Notes under the pieces: generated by a model | What the model was told of the DNA's origin: nothing | What the model saw: only the letters and a program-made list of their open reading frames with translations | The model's database searches: none | Shown: piece by piece, positions 24,280 to 34,810 of the stretch | How positions within the stretch are numbered: position 1 is the stretch's first letter | Layout of the letters: each line of letters begins with the position of its first letter | Origin: Dipteronia dyeriana | Lineage: Eukaryota; Streptophyta; Magnoliopsida; Sapindales; Sapindaceae | Assembly: GCA_032871835.1 (NCBI GenBank) | Contig: CM065297.1 | Span: 36,395,098-36,459,097 of the forward strand | Length of the DNA stretch: 64,000 nucleotides | Direction of reading: 5' to 3' | Made by a program: the position numbers and the translations under genes

Positions 24280-25795
24280 TGTTAGGATTATGCTCGATAG
24301 CAAGAGTATAATATTGTAATTGACAATCATTTCATATTAATAAAGTGATTTCTAGTTTAACAAATCTTATAGCATTTATAGTTTAATTATTATAACTGTC
24401 AAAAGTAAAAAATCATAAGGTCAAAAGACTATGAGAAAAGAAGAATTGTTCATACATCTAGATATGTATGAGGTAGACACAATTCTTTAGTTAGTCTTGA
24501 ATAATATTCACAACTTAAGATTAAAGGTTGGGCACCTTTATCTTGTCAAAGTTGTAGATTCTTTTGCTAGCATTTGAGTGGATCAAATGTGTTATGATGA
24601 GTCTAAAATCATCAAAGTGTGGTGTCTTTGAGCAAAAGAATCTAGTGCACTGGGTGCATTGAATATGATCAAAATTAAATACTTTATCTAGAACCGTCAA
24701 TAGATAAAAGTTTTTTGTTTGAAGACAATCGGAGAGTCTATCTCGATCCAAAGATAAATGATGGACTTATGGTTGCAAGTGTTATTATTTAAACTATCAA
24801 TGAGTATGATTATATAGCATAGTCTATCCTCGATAGTTTGGTGGTATTCATTTGTTAATCGATACAGGACTTCATTTATAGATATGGACATTGTGGCTCC
24901 ATTTATTAAATGAGAGTATAATATCATCATATCGACGTTTTGAGGTATTGGATATTAAATCTCAAGGTTAAGTTTTCAATAGTATATATTGAAACATGAC
25001 TTATCGACAAGTCAAAATATCCAAGTTCAAAATGTGGTCATATGAGTAAATATTGTAACTTGGAGAGCTATAGACGGTCAATGAGCTCTTGGCGACTACT
25101 GGTATTCTTCACGAGGATACACTTTCTCCAATAAGGTTGTCTAGGGTCTGAATGAGTAACATCAACTTATTCTAACTTTATTTAAGAGTTCAATTTTAGT
25201 TCTTTAGTGTAATGAACTAAAATTAAATAGATCGGAGCTAAGTGAATAATTTGTTGATTGTGATTGGGTTGTGTCTATTGGAGCTTAAATTTAGATAGCC
25301 CACCAAGATCTCCAATCCACACGAACTTGCATGGATCACTTGATATATTCTGCCAGACCAATTTAAGGGTCCATCTAGAATTGTATTAAGGCATGTGAAC
25401 TTGTTTCTTTTTGTAAGAATAGGTCTAGTTCATATGTGGACTTATTATTAAGGTCCAATGGATTTAATAAAATAAGAAAAATAATAAACGTCCCATATAC
25501 ATGTGTTGGGCGGCAAGGCTATTTAAGAATAGCTTAATTATATTATTTTCATTTTATTATTTAATTAAATAGAAATTAATTAATTTTTTAATTAATTAAC
25601 TATTTAATAAAAAGTCAAAATCTTTTTCCTAGTAAAAGTTGGTCTCCTAAAATTATACTATTGTTGGTAGTATAATTAATATTAAAGACTATTTGATAAG
25701 TATTTAAATAAAAGGAATTATTTGTCTAATCAAATTAAGAAGTCTTTAATATGGTTACTAATATACTATTGAGTTGGATTAGGAGTCTTGTTTGA

Positions 25796-26100
25796 GGATA
25801 GAATTCCTTTTTGAAAAAAGATTCTTAACCACCAAATAAATCTACCTAAGGAAAGGATTCTTAACTACTAAGTAAATCCGTCTTAGGAAAGGATTTGTGA
25901 TCCTAATCTATACTATGAAATTTGGCCAGCCCATGTATATATACAAGAGGATAGAATTCTTTTTAGATAAGGATTCTTAATACCAAATAAATTTACCTAA
26001 GGAAAGGATTCTTGTCAACCAAGTAAATCCTTCTTAGGAAAGGATTTATGATCCTATATATATATATGTGTGTGTGATTGGCCAGCCCTAAGATTCTTAG
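25796..26100 (+). repeat. 153-bp tandem duplication in the LTR promoter region
   Basis: Two consecutive units, each starting GGATAGAATTC and containing two AAGGATTCTT-N-ACCAAATAAAT type words, CTTAGGAAAGGATTT, an AT-rich TATA-like run and a GGCCAGCCC word. The same duplication with the same period is in the LTR of element G (36346 and 36499). Confidence 0.82.
26055..26068 (+). promoter_or_regulatory. TATA-like run in the C1 LTR
   Basis: TATATATATATATG downstream of the GGATTT promoter words and upstream of the GGCCAGCC and TTCAGCCAA words. The equivalent position in the 5' LTR of element B is TATATATAT at 41178-41186. Assigned by position and composition only. Confidence 0.45.
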
Positions 26101-26703
26101 AGTAAAAATTTCAGCCAACCTAAGTGTTTTCTAAGAGAGTATTTTGCTTGGTATGAGAGAATTTTGAGAGAGAAAAATTTAGTATTTTACTCTAGACAAA
26201 ATTCAATCAACTCTAAGATATATGGTGTGGAATTCGGCCAAGGAGAAAAGAGAAAAGAGAACGTTTTTGTTTCAGATAGTATACTAGTGTCCTTTACATC
26301 AAAAGGGTTTCGTGTACAAAATAAAATCGGGTTCAGGCGAGTTTCAATCAAGTAGATTGATAATTCACAAGTGACCGGACGTTCTTGGATTTTTCTTTTG
26401 GAGGATATTTCTAACTAACAAAGAAAAGATTTTGTTTGTCTTCATCCTCAGGTATACAATATAAAGAAAGGGAGCTCACACTCCTAGGATATTTACGTTC
26501 GTGATTGGATTGGAAGATCCTGCGGAATCAATTCAACGCTTGTTCAATCACCACGAGAAAAAGGTACGATACTTTTATATACGTCAATTAATATAGGGTT
26601 AATGTTCTCGTTCATAAAAGGGAACATTTTTATTTATACGCAAACCCTAATTTAATTTAATTTTCTCACACCTCTGCTGCGTGTGTTTTATTTTCCCTAC
26701 AAT

Positions 26704-26719
26704 TGGTATTAGAGCCTGG
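26704..26719 (+). promoter_or_regulatory. Primer binding site, initiator-Met tRNA type
   Basis: TGGTATTAGAGCCTGG, two bases after the LTR end CCCTACA. It differs by one base from the standard copia primer site TGGTATCAGAGC. It marks the start of minus-strand DNA synthesis and the 5' LTR boundary. Confidence 0.85.
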
Positions 26720-28022
26720 TTGTACCCTTGATTAATTGATGTATGTGTACATGAATCTTTTTCTTTTTATTGTATATATGCATGTTTTAGAAAGAGATGA
26801 CACTCTAGGTATTTGCATATATATATTTACATTGGAATGTATGGATATATATATATATATATATATATGTTTTATATATGGATTGTTATTGCTCAATTTT
26901 GGTCATTGAATTTCAATGTATTTTGTTTTGGGATTGTAAGCAGAAGGGTGGTCTATCATCACCGTAATTTCCTTCTTGGTAGTAATTAAAAAAAACTGCA
27001 GTTTTTTTATTTATAATTCTTCTGTAATGCACTCAAGTTTTGAAGATTCGAAGGTTTGAAGAATTAGGAGCAACCGGAACAAGTTTGTGACCGTGTGAGC
27101 CGTAGCAACGAACGTGCGTGCGTAGAGCACGCAGCCACATTTGTTGTGGCATGGCTGCGTATGGCTGCCCTTTATGGGGTTGTGGAATGCACACGCCTAT
27201 GGGTAAGGGCCAAGGGTGAGTACAACCATGGGAGGCAGCCGAGAGAGTCCGGACGATAAAGGTCACATGAAGACTTGTTCGCCACGAAAGGAGTTTTTTG
27301 TATTCCAATACATGTAATTTACTTGCTTTTCTAGGATGGACCAAAATTGTAGCTATTTATATTCTTTGTAAATATTGCAATGTTTGTCATTGTTTGATAA
27401 CATGTCATATAAAATAGGAGTGCCACTTATACATCTCTTTTGGTATGAACATGCATTGAATGGTTTAAGTATCTAAATTGGCATCTAGATAACTTGGTAA
27501 ATCATTCTTTAGAATTCTATCACACGCCTTAAACAATTGAGTGGGAGAATGTGTTTTGGAACACCTACGGCCTCTAAGTTTAGTTGACCTTTATGTTTCG
27601 TGTAATAACCTTCCAAGAGGTATTCATACATGGAATTTAGCAAGATTCTTCCTTACAATGATAGACTAGGCAATCAACCCAAACGATATCTACTCCCAAA
27701 GGAGGGATATTCATAAGGGATTATATTGAAGGTCGATGACATGGTAACACACTCAATGTAATTTTATTAATATCCTCCCAAGAGTTCTTGTTAATAAAAT
27801 TGTAAGGCTAAAATTGAAAACGTTGGTTGTTATGTTAACAATTAGGTGGGACCTAGTCCAACTAGTAAATGGTGCGAACTCCTAAATGAGGCTTGACATT
27901 TATGGATATTGGATCACCGTTGAATTTTATGATTGAATTATTTTAATTTATTCAAGATAAATATTCGAAAGTGCTTTATCATGATTATTTACTTATATAA
28001 TTTTTGTTATTGTTCAGAAATC
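26720..28022 (+). other. C1 leader of element A
   Basis: A 1.3-kb non-coding leader between primer site and gag. It contains an (AT)n run (26845-26869) and a GC-rich block (27080-27265) with a strong predicted hairpin: ACGCAGCCA (27129-27137) pairs with TGGCTGCGT (27152-27160). The rest is AT-rich and conserved with the leaders of B, C and E. A minus-strand frame of 103 codons over the GC-rich block is not supported as a gene. Confidence 0.72.
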
Positions 28023-30112
28023 ATGACCCCATCGGTAATCAACATCCTTAAAGACAATACTTTAACTGGTGATAATTATGTCACATGGAAAATTATAATT
28101 GGGCTTTTGTTGCAATCCGAAAAGGATAAGTTTGTTCTATGCACTCCTAAACCACCCACTCCTACTAATGAATCTACTCAAGAGTAAAGAGATGAGTATC
28201 AGAAGTGGGAGTCATCTGATGAGATGGCTAAATGTTACATTATGGCCACCATCTCCTACTTGTTGCAATAGCAACATGAATGAATGGAGACTATTGCCGA
28301 TATAATGATGTCACTAGAGGAGATGTTTGCTATGAGGTCTAGAATGACTAAGAGAGAGGCAGTGACTGTTTTATGAATCTTAGGATGAAACCTAGACAGG
28401 CTGTGAAGGATCACATGATAAAAGTCATAGCACATCTCAACATTATTGAACTGAATGGTGCTGAGATAGATGGTGAGACCAAAATTGACATGGTTGTCTA
28501 CTCACTATCGAATTCCTTTGATCAATTCAAGTTGGACTACACCTTGAATAAAAAGGAATACATCTTGCAAGGCCTGATGCAAGATTTTCAAAGCACGGAA
28601 AAAATCCTTGTAAGAGGCAAGGGTCAAGAGATTCATTCCATAGGTAAAGTTGCTACTGTTAAGACCCGTAAAAAGGTCATGTAACAACAGAAGAAAAAGC
28701 AACTAGGACCTACTAAAAAGGAGACAAAGAAAGTAACCAAGATCAAAGGGAAGTGTTTCCTTTGTGGTGAAAAAGAACATTGGAAATGAAATTGCCAAAA
28801 GTCTCAAGACAAAAGGAAAAAGATAATATTAATTATCTTGAAACATGTTTTTTGGCGGATTCTATGGATTCTTGGATCATAGACTCCGGAGCCACTAATC
28901 AAGTTTGTTTTTCCTTACAGGGGTTCAAGGAAAGGAGAAGGTTTAATAAGAACGAATTCAACTTGACTTTAGGCAATGGAGCATTGGTGTCTGCTAGTTC
29001 AGTGGGAGATATTAGAATTAGTTTAGATTCTTATATGCATTTAGATTTAATAGACGTTTATTATGTACCTCAATTCAAGAGGAATTTAATTTCAGTTTCT
29101 TGTTTAAATAAATTTGGTTATTCGGTTACTTTTAATAAAACTTTTATTATTAGAAAGAATGAAAAATTATTTGCAAAGGTACATTGGAAAACGGTTTATT
29201 CTATTTGCATGGAAATATCTCTCACTTGTTAGACACGAAATCAACGGAACCTAATCATAAAAGAGTAAAATTATCAAAAGATGAAACCTACCTATGGCAT
29301 TTGCACCTAGGTCATATTAACCTTAATATGATTAAAAGATTGGTATGTGATGGACCTCTAAATGACTTAAAGGTTTACGATCTACAAACTTATGAATTTT
29401 GTTTTAAAGGTAAAATGATCAAATGGTCCTTTACAACCAAAGGTACAAGAGATATTGAATGTTTAGGTTTGATACACACTGATGTATGTGGACCTATGAG
29501 CATTCAAGCTAGAGGTGGATATGATTACTTCATCACTTTCATGGATTATCACTTAAGATTTGGCTATGTGTATCACAAGAGACATAAGTCAGATGCTTTG
29601 ACATGTTCAAAGCATTTAAAGATGAAGTGAAAAATCACCTTGAGAAACGCATAAAAATCTTAGTGTCTGATCATGGTGGAGAATATCTATCCGGTGAGTT
29701 TCAGCAATATCAAATTAATAATGGGATAATTTCTCAGTTTTCTATACCAAGCACACCTCAACAAAATGGGGTGGCAGAAAAGAGAAATATAGCTCTTTTG
29801 GATACGATTAGGTCTATGTTGAGTTATTCAACGCTCCCTAATTCTTTTTGGGGATATGTTTTACAAACCACAATGTACTTTCTAAACGATGTATCATCTA
29901 AGTCGGTTCGTAAAGCACCGTATGAGAAGTGGACAGGGCGAAAGCCTAGTTTACAACACTTATGGATATTTGGATGTCCTGTGCATGTGTTAAAAGGAAA
30001 GACATAAAAGATGGAGTCCCGTCCATAAACATGCATATTTGTAGGGTATCCAAAAGGAACAAAAAGATATTATTTTTATAGTCCTTTAGATCTTAAAGTA
30101 TTTGTTTAGACA
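28023..30112 (+). pseudogene. C1 gag-protease-integrase remnant of element A
   Basis: Gag starts with ATG at 28023 (MTPSVINILKDNTLTGDNYV), interrupted by TAA at 28185-28187 and TAG near 28269, with a frame change around 28370. The zinc knuckle reads CFLCGEKEHWK then a TGA, so it is truncated. The protease site DSWIIDSGATNQVC is intact (28868-28910). GAG-pre-integrase (LWHLHLGHINL) and integrase follow; the catalytic residues remain in HTDVCGP, SDHGGEY and GVAEKRN, but a frameshift near 29600 separates the first Asp from the other two. The sequence ends in the integrase C-terminus at about 30112. It cannot encode a whole polyprotein. Confidence 0.88.
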
Positions 30113-30123
30113 AACATGACAAT

Positions 30124-31346
30124 GAAAAACTTTATCTAGAACAGTCAATAGATAAATGTTTTTCATTTGATGACAATCGGAGAGTCTATCTCAATCCTGA
30201 GATAAATGATGGACTTATGGTTGCAAGTGTTATCATTTGAGCTATCAATGAGTACGATTATATAACACAGTCTACCCTCGATAATTTAGTGGTATTCATT
30301 TGTTAATCGATAAAGGACTTCATTTATAGATATGGACATCATAGCTCCATTTATTAAATGAGAGTAGAATACCATCGTATGGATGTTTTGAGGTATTGGA
30401 TATTAAAACTTAACCTTAAGTTTTCAATAGTGTCTATTGAAACATGGCTTCTGGAAAAGCCAAAATATCCAAGTTCAAAATGCGGTCATATGAGTAAATA
30501 TGGTAACTTGGAGAGTTATAGGCGGTCTAAGAGCTCTTGGCGATTACCAATATTCTTCACGAGGATACACTTTCTCCAATAAGGTTGTCTAGGGTATGAA
30601 TGAGTAATATCAACTTACTATATCTTTATTTAAGAGTTCAATTTTAGTTCTTTTGTGTAATGAATTAAAATTAAATAGATCGGACCTAAGTGAATCATTT
30701 GTTGATTGTGATTGGGTTGTGTCAATTGGAGCTTAAATTTCGGTAGCCTGCCAAGATCCCCAATCCACACGAACTTGCGTGGATCACTTGATATATTCTA
30801 CCAGACCAATTTAAGGGTCCATCTAGAATTGTATTGAGGCATGTGAACTTGTTTCTTTTTGTATGAATAGGTCTAGTTCACATGTGGACTTTTTATTAAG
30901 GTCCAATGGATTCAATAAAATAAGAAAAATAATATATGGCCCATATACATGCGTTGGGCGGCAAGGCAAATTAAGAATAGCTTAATTATATTATTTTTAT
31001 TTTATTATTTAATTAAATTGTAATCAATTAATCTGTTGATTAATTAATTATTTAATTAAAAGTCAAATTCTTTTTCCTTGTAGGAGTTGGTCTCCTATTG
31101 TTGGTAGTATAATTAATATTAAAGACTATATTTGATAAGTAGATAAATAAAATGAATTATTTATTTAATTAAATTAGGAAGTCTTTAATATGGTTACAAA
31201 TACACTTTTGAGTTGGATTAGGAGTCTTGGTTAAGGATAGATTTTTTTTTGAAAAGGATTCATAACCACCAAGTAAATCTACCTAAGTAAAGGATTCTTA
31301 ACTACTAAGTAAATCTTTCTTAGGAAAGGATTTGTGATCCTAATCT
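30124..31346 (+). repeat. C1 LTR piece, 3' side of element A
   Basis: Starts in mid-LTR (ACTTTATCTAGAACAGTC, equal to about 400 bp into the family LTR) and ends at CCTAATCTATAT inside the promoter region. Its antisense frame is broken by TAA, while the sense frame (30358-30582) is open. It has lost both ends, so it cannot act as a normal LTR. Confidence 0.8.
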
Positions 31347-31449
31347 ATATCCTCGATAGTTTGGTGGTATTCATTTGTTAATCGATTCCGTAAATAGTTT
31401 GGTTGTCAAATACATTATTATACTCTTGCTATCGAGCATAATCCCAACA
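31347..31449. repeat. Scrambled C1 LTR joint with inverted LTR tip
   Basis: After the LTR piece, about 38 bp of mid-LTR sequence recur out of order (CCTCGATAGTTTGGTGGTAT through TAATCGAT). At 31403-31449 the first 47 bp of a C1 LTR follow in minus orientation, ending AATCCCAACA. This looks like a repaired break or template switch between LTR copies rather than an insertion. Confidence 0.65.
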
Positions 31450-32168
31450 ATCTATCCAATATAAGAGGATGTATAAACCAATTTTAACACTCAAAAGAAA
31501 TTGATACGATCAAGAATCTTGAGAGGGCATATCTACTTAATTCAAGAAGTAATCAACTAAATTAAAGTCATTGAATGAAACTTAATATTCAATTAATAAG
31601 AGTATGGTAGATTACCCTTAATTCATATGTTCTTACATCACTTCCATCATGGGTTTAGTTATCCATCACAAAATTACAATGAAAAGATAAAGGAGAAAAG
31701 ATAGAGATTAAACCTATGAAGCTAATGATCTTTCTCTTCTCTTAGCTCTTCTTATTCTCAAAAGTGTGTAGCGATTGGGTTCCTTGACATGTGTTGTGTT
31801 TAGAGTAAGAGTTAGGTGGAAATGAATGAGAAATGAGGTGATTTGGTGAAGGATTTTTTTAAGGGATTGTTTGGATTTTGGAAAAATATGATTTCTAGGT
31901 CTAGAGAGAGAAAAAATGACGTGAATGGGTAAGTGGGCATGTGGCTAACCTCACACACGTGTATATACATATATATATATAAATGATTCCAAAAATGGGC
32001 TTGAAAAACTGATGTAAATGACGTTTTCTGCTGCAGTGCATGAGTAGAGATCCTAATGTGCACGGGTCTGACCCGTAATGTGACCCGTACACATGGACTT
32101 CTGGCTTAAGAAGCTTTTCGGATCGCAGGCTGGGTGTTCTTCATTTTGGAGTGAAAATAAAAAAAACG
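31450..32168 (-). other. Promoter-like non-coding block, S type
   Basis: No gene. On the minus strand it has the S-type order: GC-rich words including a perfect inverted ACGGGT-CTG-ACCCGT (32062-32076) and another ACCCGT (32083-32088), then an AT-rich TATA-like run (31961-31983), then a T/C-rich stretch. The words match those at 10823-10952. It may be part of another S-type LTR, but no LTR ends were found. Confidence 0.4.
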
Positions 32169-33037
32169 TGTGTCTAAATAACCTATGGGGGTTAATAGGT
32201 GTTAACCAAATTAATCGCCATCTTTTGGTTAATCAAGATTAATCACACAAACCCTAATTTATAACACAGACAATCATTGTCATAAGAAGTGCGGAATTTA
32301 AAAGCAATGACATAATGAATTTTTTTATGTGAGAAAACCCCAATAGGTTAAAAAAACTCACGGGCCTAATCGCCAATCGAACTCTCAAATCCAGTATTTG
32401 GAAAAATGATTACAACCTAATTTGATCCCATCACAACTAAATGGTTACTAATCCACTTTTGCTACCTACATGTCTTTAATAGTGATTTTAAGCTACTGCT
32501 TGTATACAACTCATGGTACGATATGCAACCTAATGTTAATATTAAGAATATTTTAAATGCAAAAACGCTAGGTCAACACATTTGATGCTTATCTAATCAT
32601 GGGTGAATGAGTTAAACAACCCTAGATATCATGTTGCTATATGACATACATATAACTTAGCTTTTTGAATTAAATGCAAACCTAGATGCAATAGTTATCA
32701 CAGTAAAAAGCCAACAATCAATATAAAAATCTTAATCTTGCAAGTGAAGACCAATCATGATGAAGGCAAGTCATAAATGAGACTTCTAGTTAAGCAAGAA
32801 CACTAGAATGAATGAAGATGGTGTTCTACTTACCAAGTCTTGTGTGTTGATAAAGACCCATGTAAGAAAACATCCTAGCTGAAGCTAGATGATGCTTGAT
32901 TCATGAATAGATGATGGGTATTTGGGTTATTGTCAAGAAAGATTGAATCTTGATGGCTTTTCTTGAAAGACACTCTTGAGCTATGTTAATTAAAAATGAA
33001 ATTTGAAGCTCTAAAACAGCCAACAAGAAGAAAATAT

Positions 33038-33050
33038 CTATTTTTATATG
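33038..33050 (-). promoter_or_regulatory. TATA box of the minus S-type LTR
   Basis: CATATAAAAATAG on the minus strand, in a context (GGGCTT before, TTTTAGAGCTTC after) shared with the plus S LTR at 13275-13325. The conserved spacing supports a real core promoter. Confidence 0.55.
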
Positions 33051-33115
33051 AAGCCCTAGATCAAATGATGTTGTTTTGAGCTTGTGCATCAAAAACCCAT
33101 CAATACAACTGTGTG

Positions 33116-33377
33116 TACCACGGTTCGAGAAAGTTGTCTAGATAGCGGTATGCACAACAGTATACACACTGGATAACTCCATGATATGGACTACTGGACA
33201 ACCCCCGGCACATACCACAGTGAAAACAATGAGAGATCCTCTAGAGAAGACTGCAGTAGGAACCAATGTGCAGGCATGAACACCAACCACGGTACCATAG
33301 GTGTAAGACAATCTAGAACCAACCGTTGTTGGGACCGCAGTTTGGACTGGTGCAAGGATAACATCTTGTACCGTGGT
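33116..33377 (-). repeat. ACCGTGGTA word array upstream of TATA
   Basis: TACCACGGT at 33116-33124, ACCACGGTA at 33286-33294 and TACCGTGGT at 33369-33377, with several degenerate copies between (CACTGTGGTA, ACTGCGGTCC, CAACGGTTGG read on the minus strand). Forward and inverted copies are mixed, so single-stranded forms could fold. Confidence 0.55.
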
Positions 33378-33712
33378 TATGAGAAAAAATATCTCTTCCA
33401 AGCATTCTAACAGAAAAGCCTATATACATGTTGTGCAGGTGTGAAGTGTGATGAATGACATATATGCACAAAGACAGGGACATACAAAGAGCATGTAATC
33501 AAATGAAGTTCAATGCATGCTAAGTAATAATGCATGCAAGTGAGTAAATATATTCAATTAAGAGTAGAGTCGAGTTAACTACCTTCATTGGAGAACTTGA
33601 TGTCCAATGTCATTGATGATGTTTATTTTTCAAATTCTAAGCTACCTTTAAAAATTGAAACCCTATTATGATTTTGTCAACGAAATAAGCCAATCGTAAT
33701 GAGGCACCTATA

Positions 33713-34221
33713 GTCTCCCATTTAGGCTATTTCGTGAAATAGCCACCACTCATAAAGCAACCTCACTAATACAATAGATGGTTGGTTAACAAGATTTTCT
33801 ACATTATACTAAGGGACGTAATCTAAGTCTTGATTGTCTTCAAGTCAATCCAAAGCTTGTAGAAAATTCTAACCAACACATAATCAACAAGAAAATAGCT
33901 TCCAAGAACAAGTGTGTGAGGTGATTACAATAAAATCATTTGTAATAGCCTTAGCAAATTAAGCTAATACAGTCAAATAATGTAATCATGCCATGCTATC
34001 CTATACAATGCAACATGCTCCCCCAAGATGGTTACTTCAACCCCCCCTGCCCTAAAGAAAAAGCATAATGACTCCCCCTAATAATGATACCAAAGACCCC
34101 AAATTTACTCATAACCTTTCTCCCTATTTTTGTCATGAGATAGGCAAAAAGAGTCTCTCTAATAGGTAAGAATTAGCAAGGAGTACTTATAGCACAAAAA
34201 AAAAAACAACAAATGGATGTT
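33713..34221 (-). other. S-type 3' non-coding region (minus)
   Basis: On the minus strand it carries TTTGCCTATCTCATGACAAA, AGGGGGAGTCATTATGCTTT, AGTAACCATC and GGGGGAGCATG, matching 12110-12240 of S element 1 in order. No coding frame. The right end is abrupt against C1 pol. Confidence 0.55.
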
Positions 34222-34796
34222 AAGCAAGCATATTTTCAAGTATCTTAGAAGAACGAGAGATTTTATGCTTGTATACTCTGGAGGGGATTTAATTCCCGTT
34301 GGGTATACAGATTATGATTTTCAGTCAGATTCTGACCCCAAGAGATCGACATCAGGATCTGTGTTTACCATTGGAGGAGGGCAATCATATGGCGGAGGGG
34401 CAGTCATATGGAGGAGTATCAAACAATTTTGTATTGCTGATTCCACCATGGAAGCTGAGTATGTTGCCGCATGCGAGGCTGCTAAAGAGACTGTCTGGCT
34501 TTGCCAATTCTTGATTGACTTGGAAGTGGTTCCTGAAGCGAATAAGCAGATCACTATCTATTGTGACAATAGTGGAGCAGTGTCTAATTCGAGAGAACCA
34601 TGAAGTCATAAGAGAGGGAAACACATTGAAAGAAAGTATCACCTTTTAAGGGAAATTGTGCATAGGGGACGTGACGATTACCAAGATCACATCAGTAGAA
34701 AATCTAGCGGATCCTTTTATAAAGGCTCTTCCTCAAAAGAGTTTTGATGGGCATCTAGGGAACATGGGGATGACAGATATGACACATTTGCTATAG
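34222..34796 (+). pseudogene. C1 RNase H remnant of element G
   Basis: Plus strand, starting in KHIFKYLRRTRDFML and running through the RNase H motifs STSGSVFTI, STMEAEYVAACEAAKE and IYCDNSGAV. An 18-bp in-frame tandem duplication (about 34374-34409) gives GGGQSYGGGAVIW where the family has GGGAVIW. A TGA near 34601 replaces Arg, and a small deletion shifts the frame near 34670. The family stop TAG is at 34794-34796. Everything upstream of RNase H is absent, cut at a joint with S-type sequence. Confidence 0.86.
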
Positions 34797-34798
34797 AG

Positions 34799-34810
34799 CA
34801 AGTGGGAGAT
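34799..34810 (+). promoter_or_regulatory. Polypurine tract of element G
   Basis: CAAGTGGGAGAT directly before the LTR start TGTTAGGATT. It is the consensus form for this family (B has AAGTAAGAGAT, minus copies ATCTCCCACTTG). It marks the 3' LTR. Confidence 0.78.

Larger units (their letters stand above)
24280..26701 (+). repeat. C1 5' LTR of element A
   Basis: TGTTAGGATTATGCTCGATA ... TTTTCCCTACA, 2422 bp. It is longer than the usual 2.2 kb because the promoter segment is present twice (units starting at 25796 and 25949, period 153 bp). The second unit carries TATATATATATATG (26055-26068), the first GTATATATAC near 25935. The antisense frame is open (24697-24930). A primer site follows, which proves it is the 5' LTR. 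Confidence 0.88.
24280..31346 (+). mobile_element. C1 element A
   Basis: Plus strand: complete 5' LTR (24280-26701), primer site, leader, gag-protease-integrase (28023-30112), then a direct joint to the middle of an LTR (30124-31346). RT, RNase H, the polypurine tract and the start of the 3' LTR are deleted. The 3' LTR piece also stops early, at ATCCTAATCTATAT. It belongs to the C1 subfamily with a duplicated promoter region, like element G. Confidence 0.8.
32169..33712 (-). repeat. S-type 3' LTR (minus)
   Basis: Read on the minus strand it starts TATAGGTGCC (for TG) after the polypurine tract, shares GATTGGCTTATTTC with the start of the S LTR at 12509, and has GGGCTTCATATAAAAATAG followed by TTTTAGAGCTTC (TATA 33038-33050). 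Its U5 matches the other S LTR (GGGGTTTTC, CATAAAAAAATTC, then TTAGACACA at the end). Upstream of the TATA is an array of ACCGTGGTA / TACCACGGT words (33116-33377). No coding frame; the 87-codon minus frame across the array is a by-product. Confidence 0.55.
32169..34221 (-). mobile_element. S element 2: 3' end of a minus copy
   Basis: On the minus strand: the end of the S-type 3' non-coding region (33713-34221), polypurine tract AAATGGGAGAC (33713-33723 reversed), and a 3' LTR (32169-33712). No pol is present. The joint to plus-strand C1 pol at 34222 is abrupt. It is related to S element 1 but clearly a different subfamily. Confidence 0.58.

Noticed and set aside
33138..33401. 87-codon minus-strand frame
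   Set aside because: It coincides with the ACCGTGGTA word array in an S-type LTR; the repetitive word composition explains the open frame.
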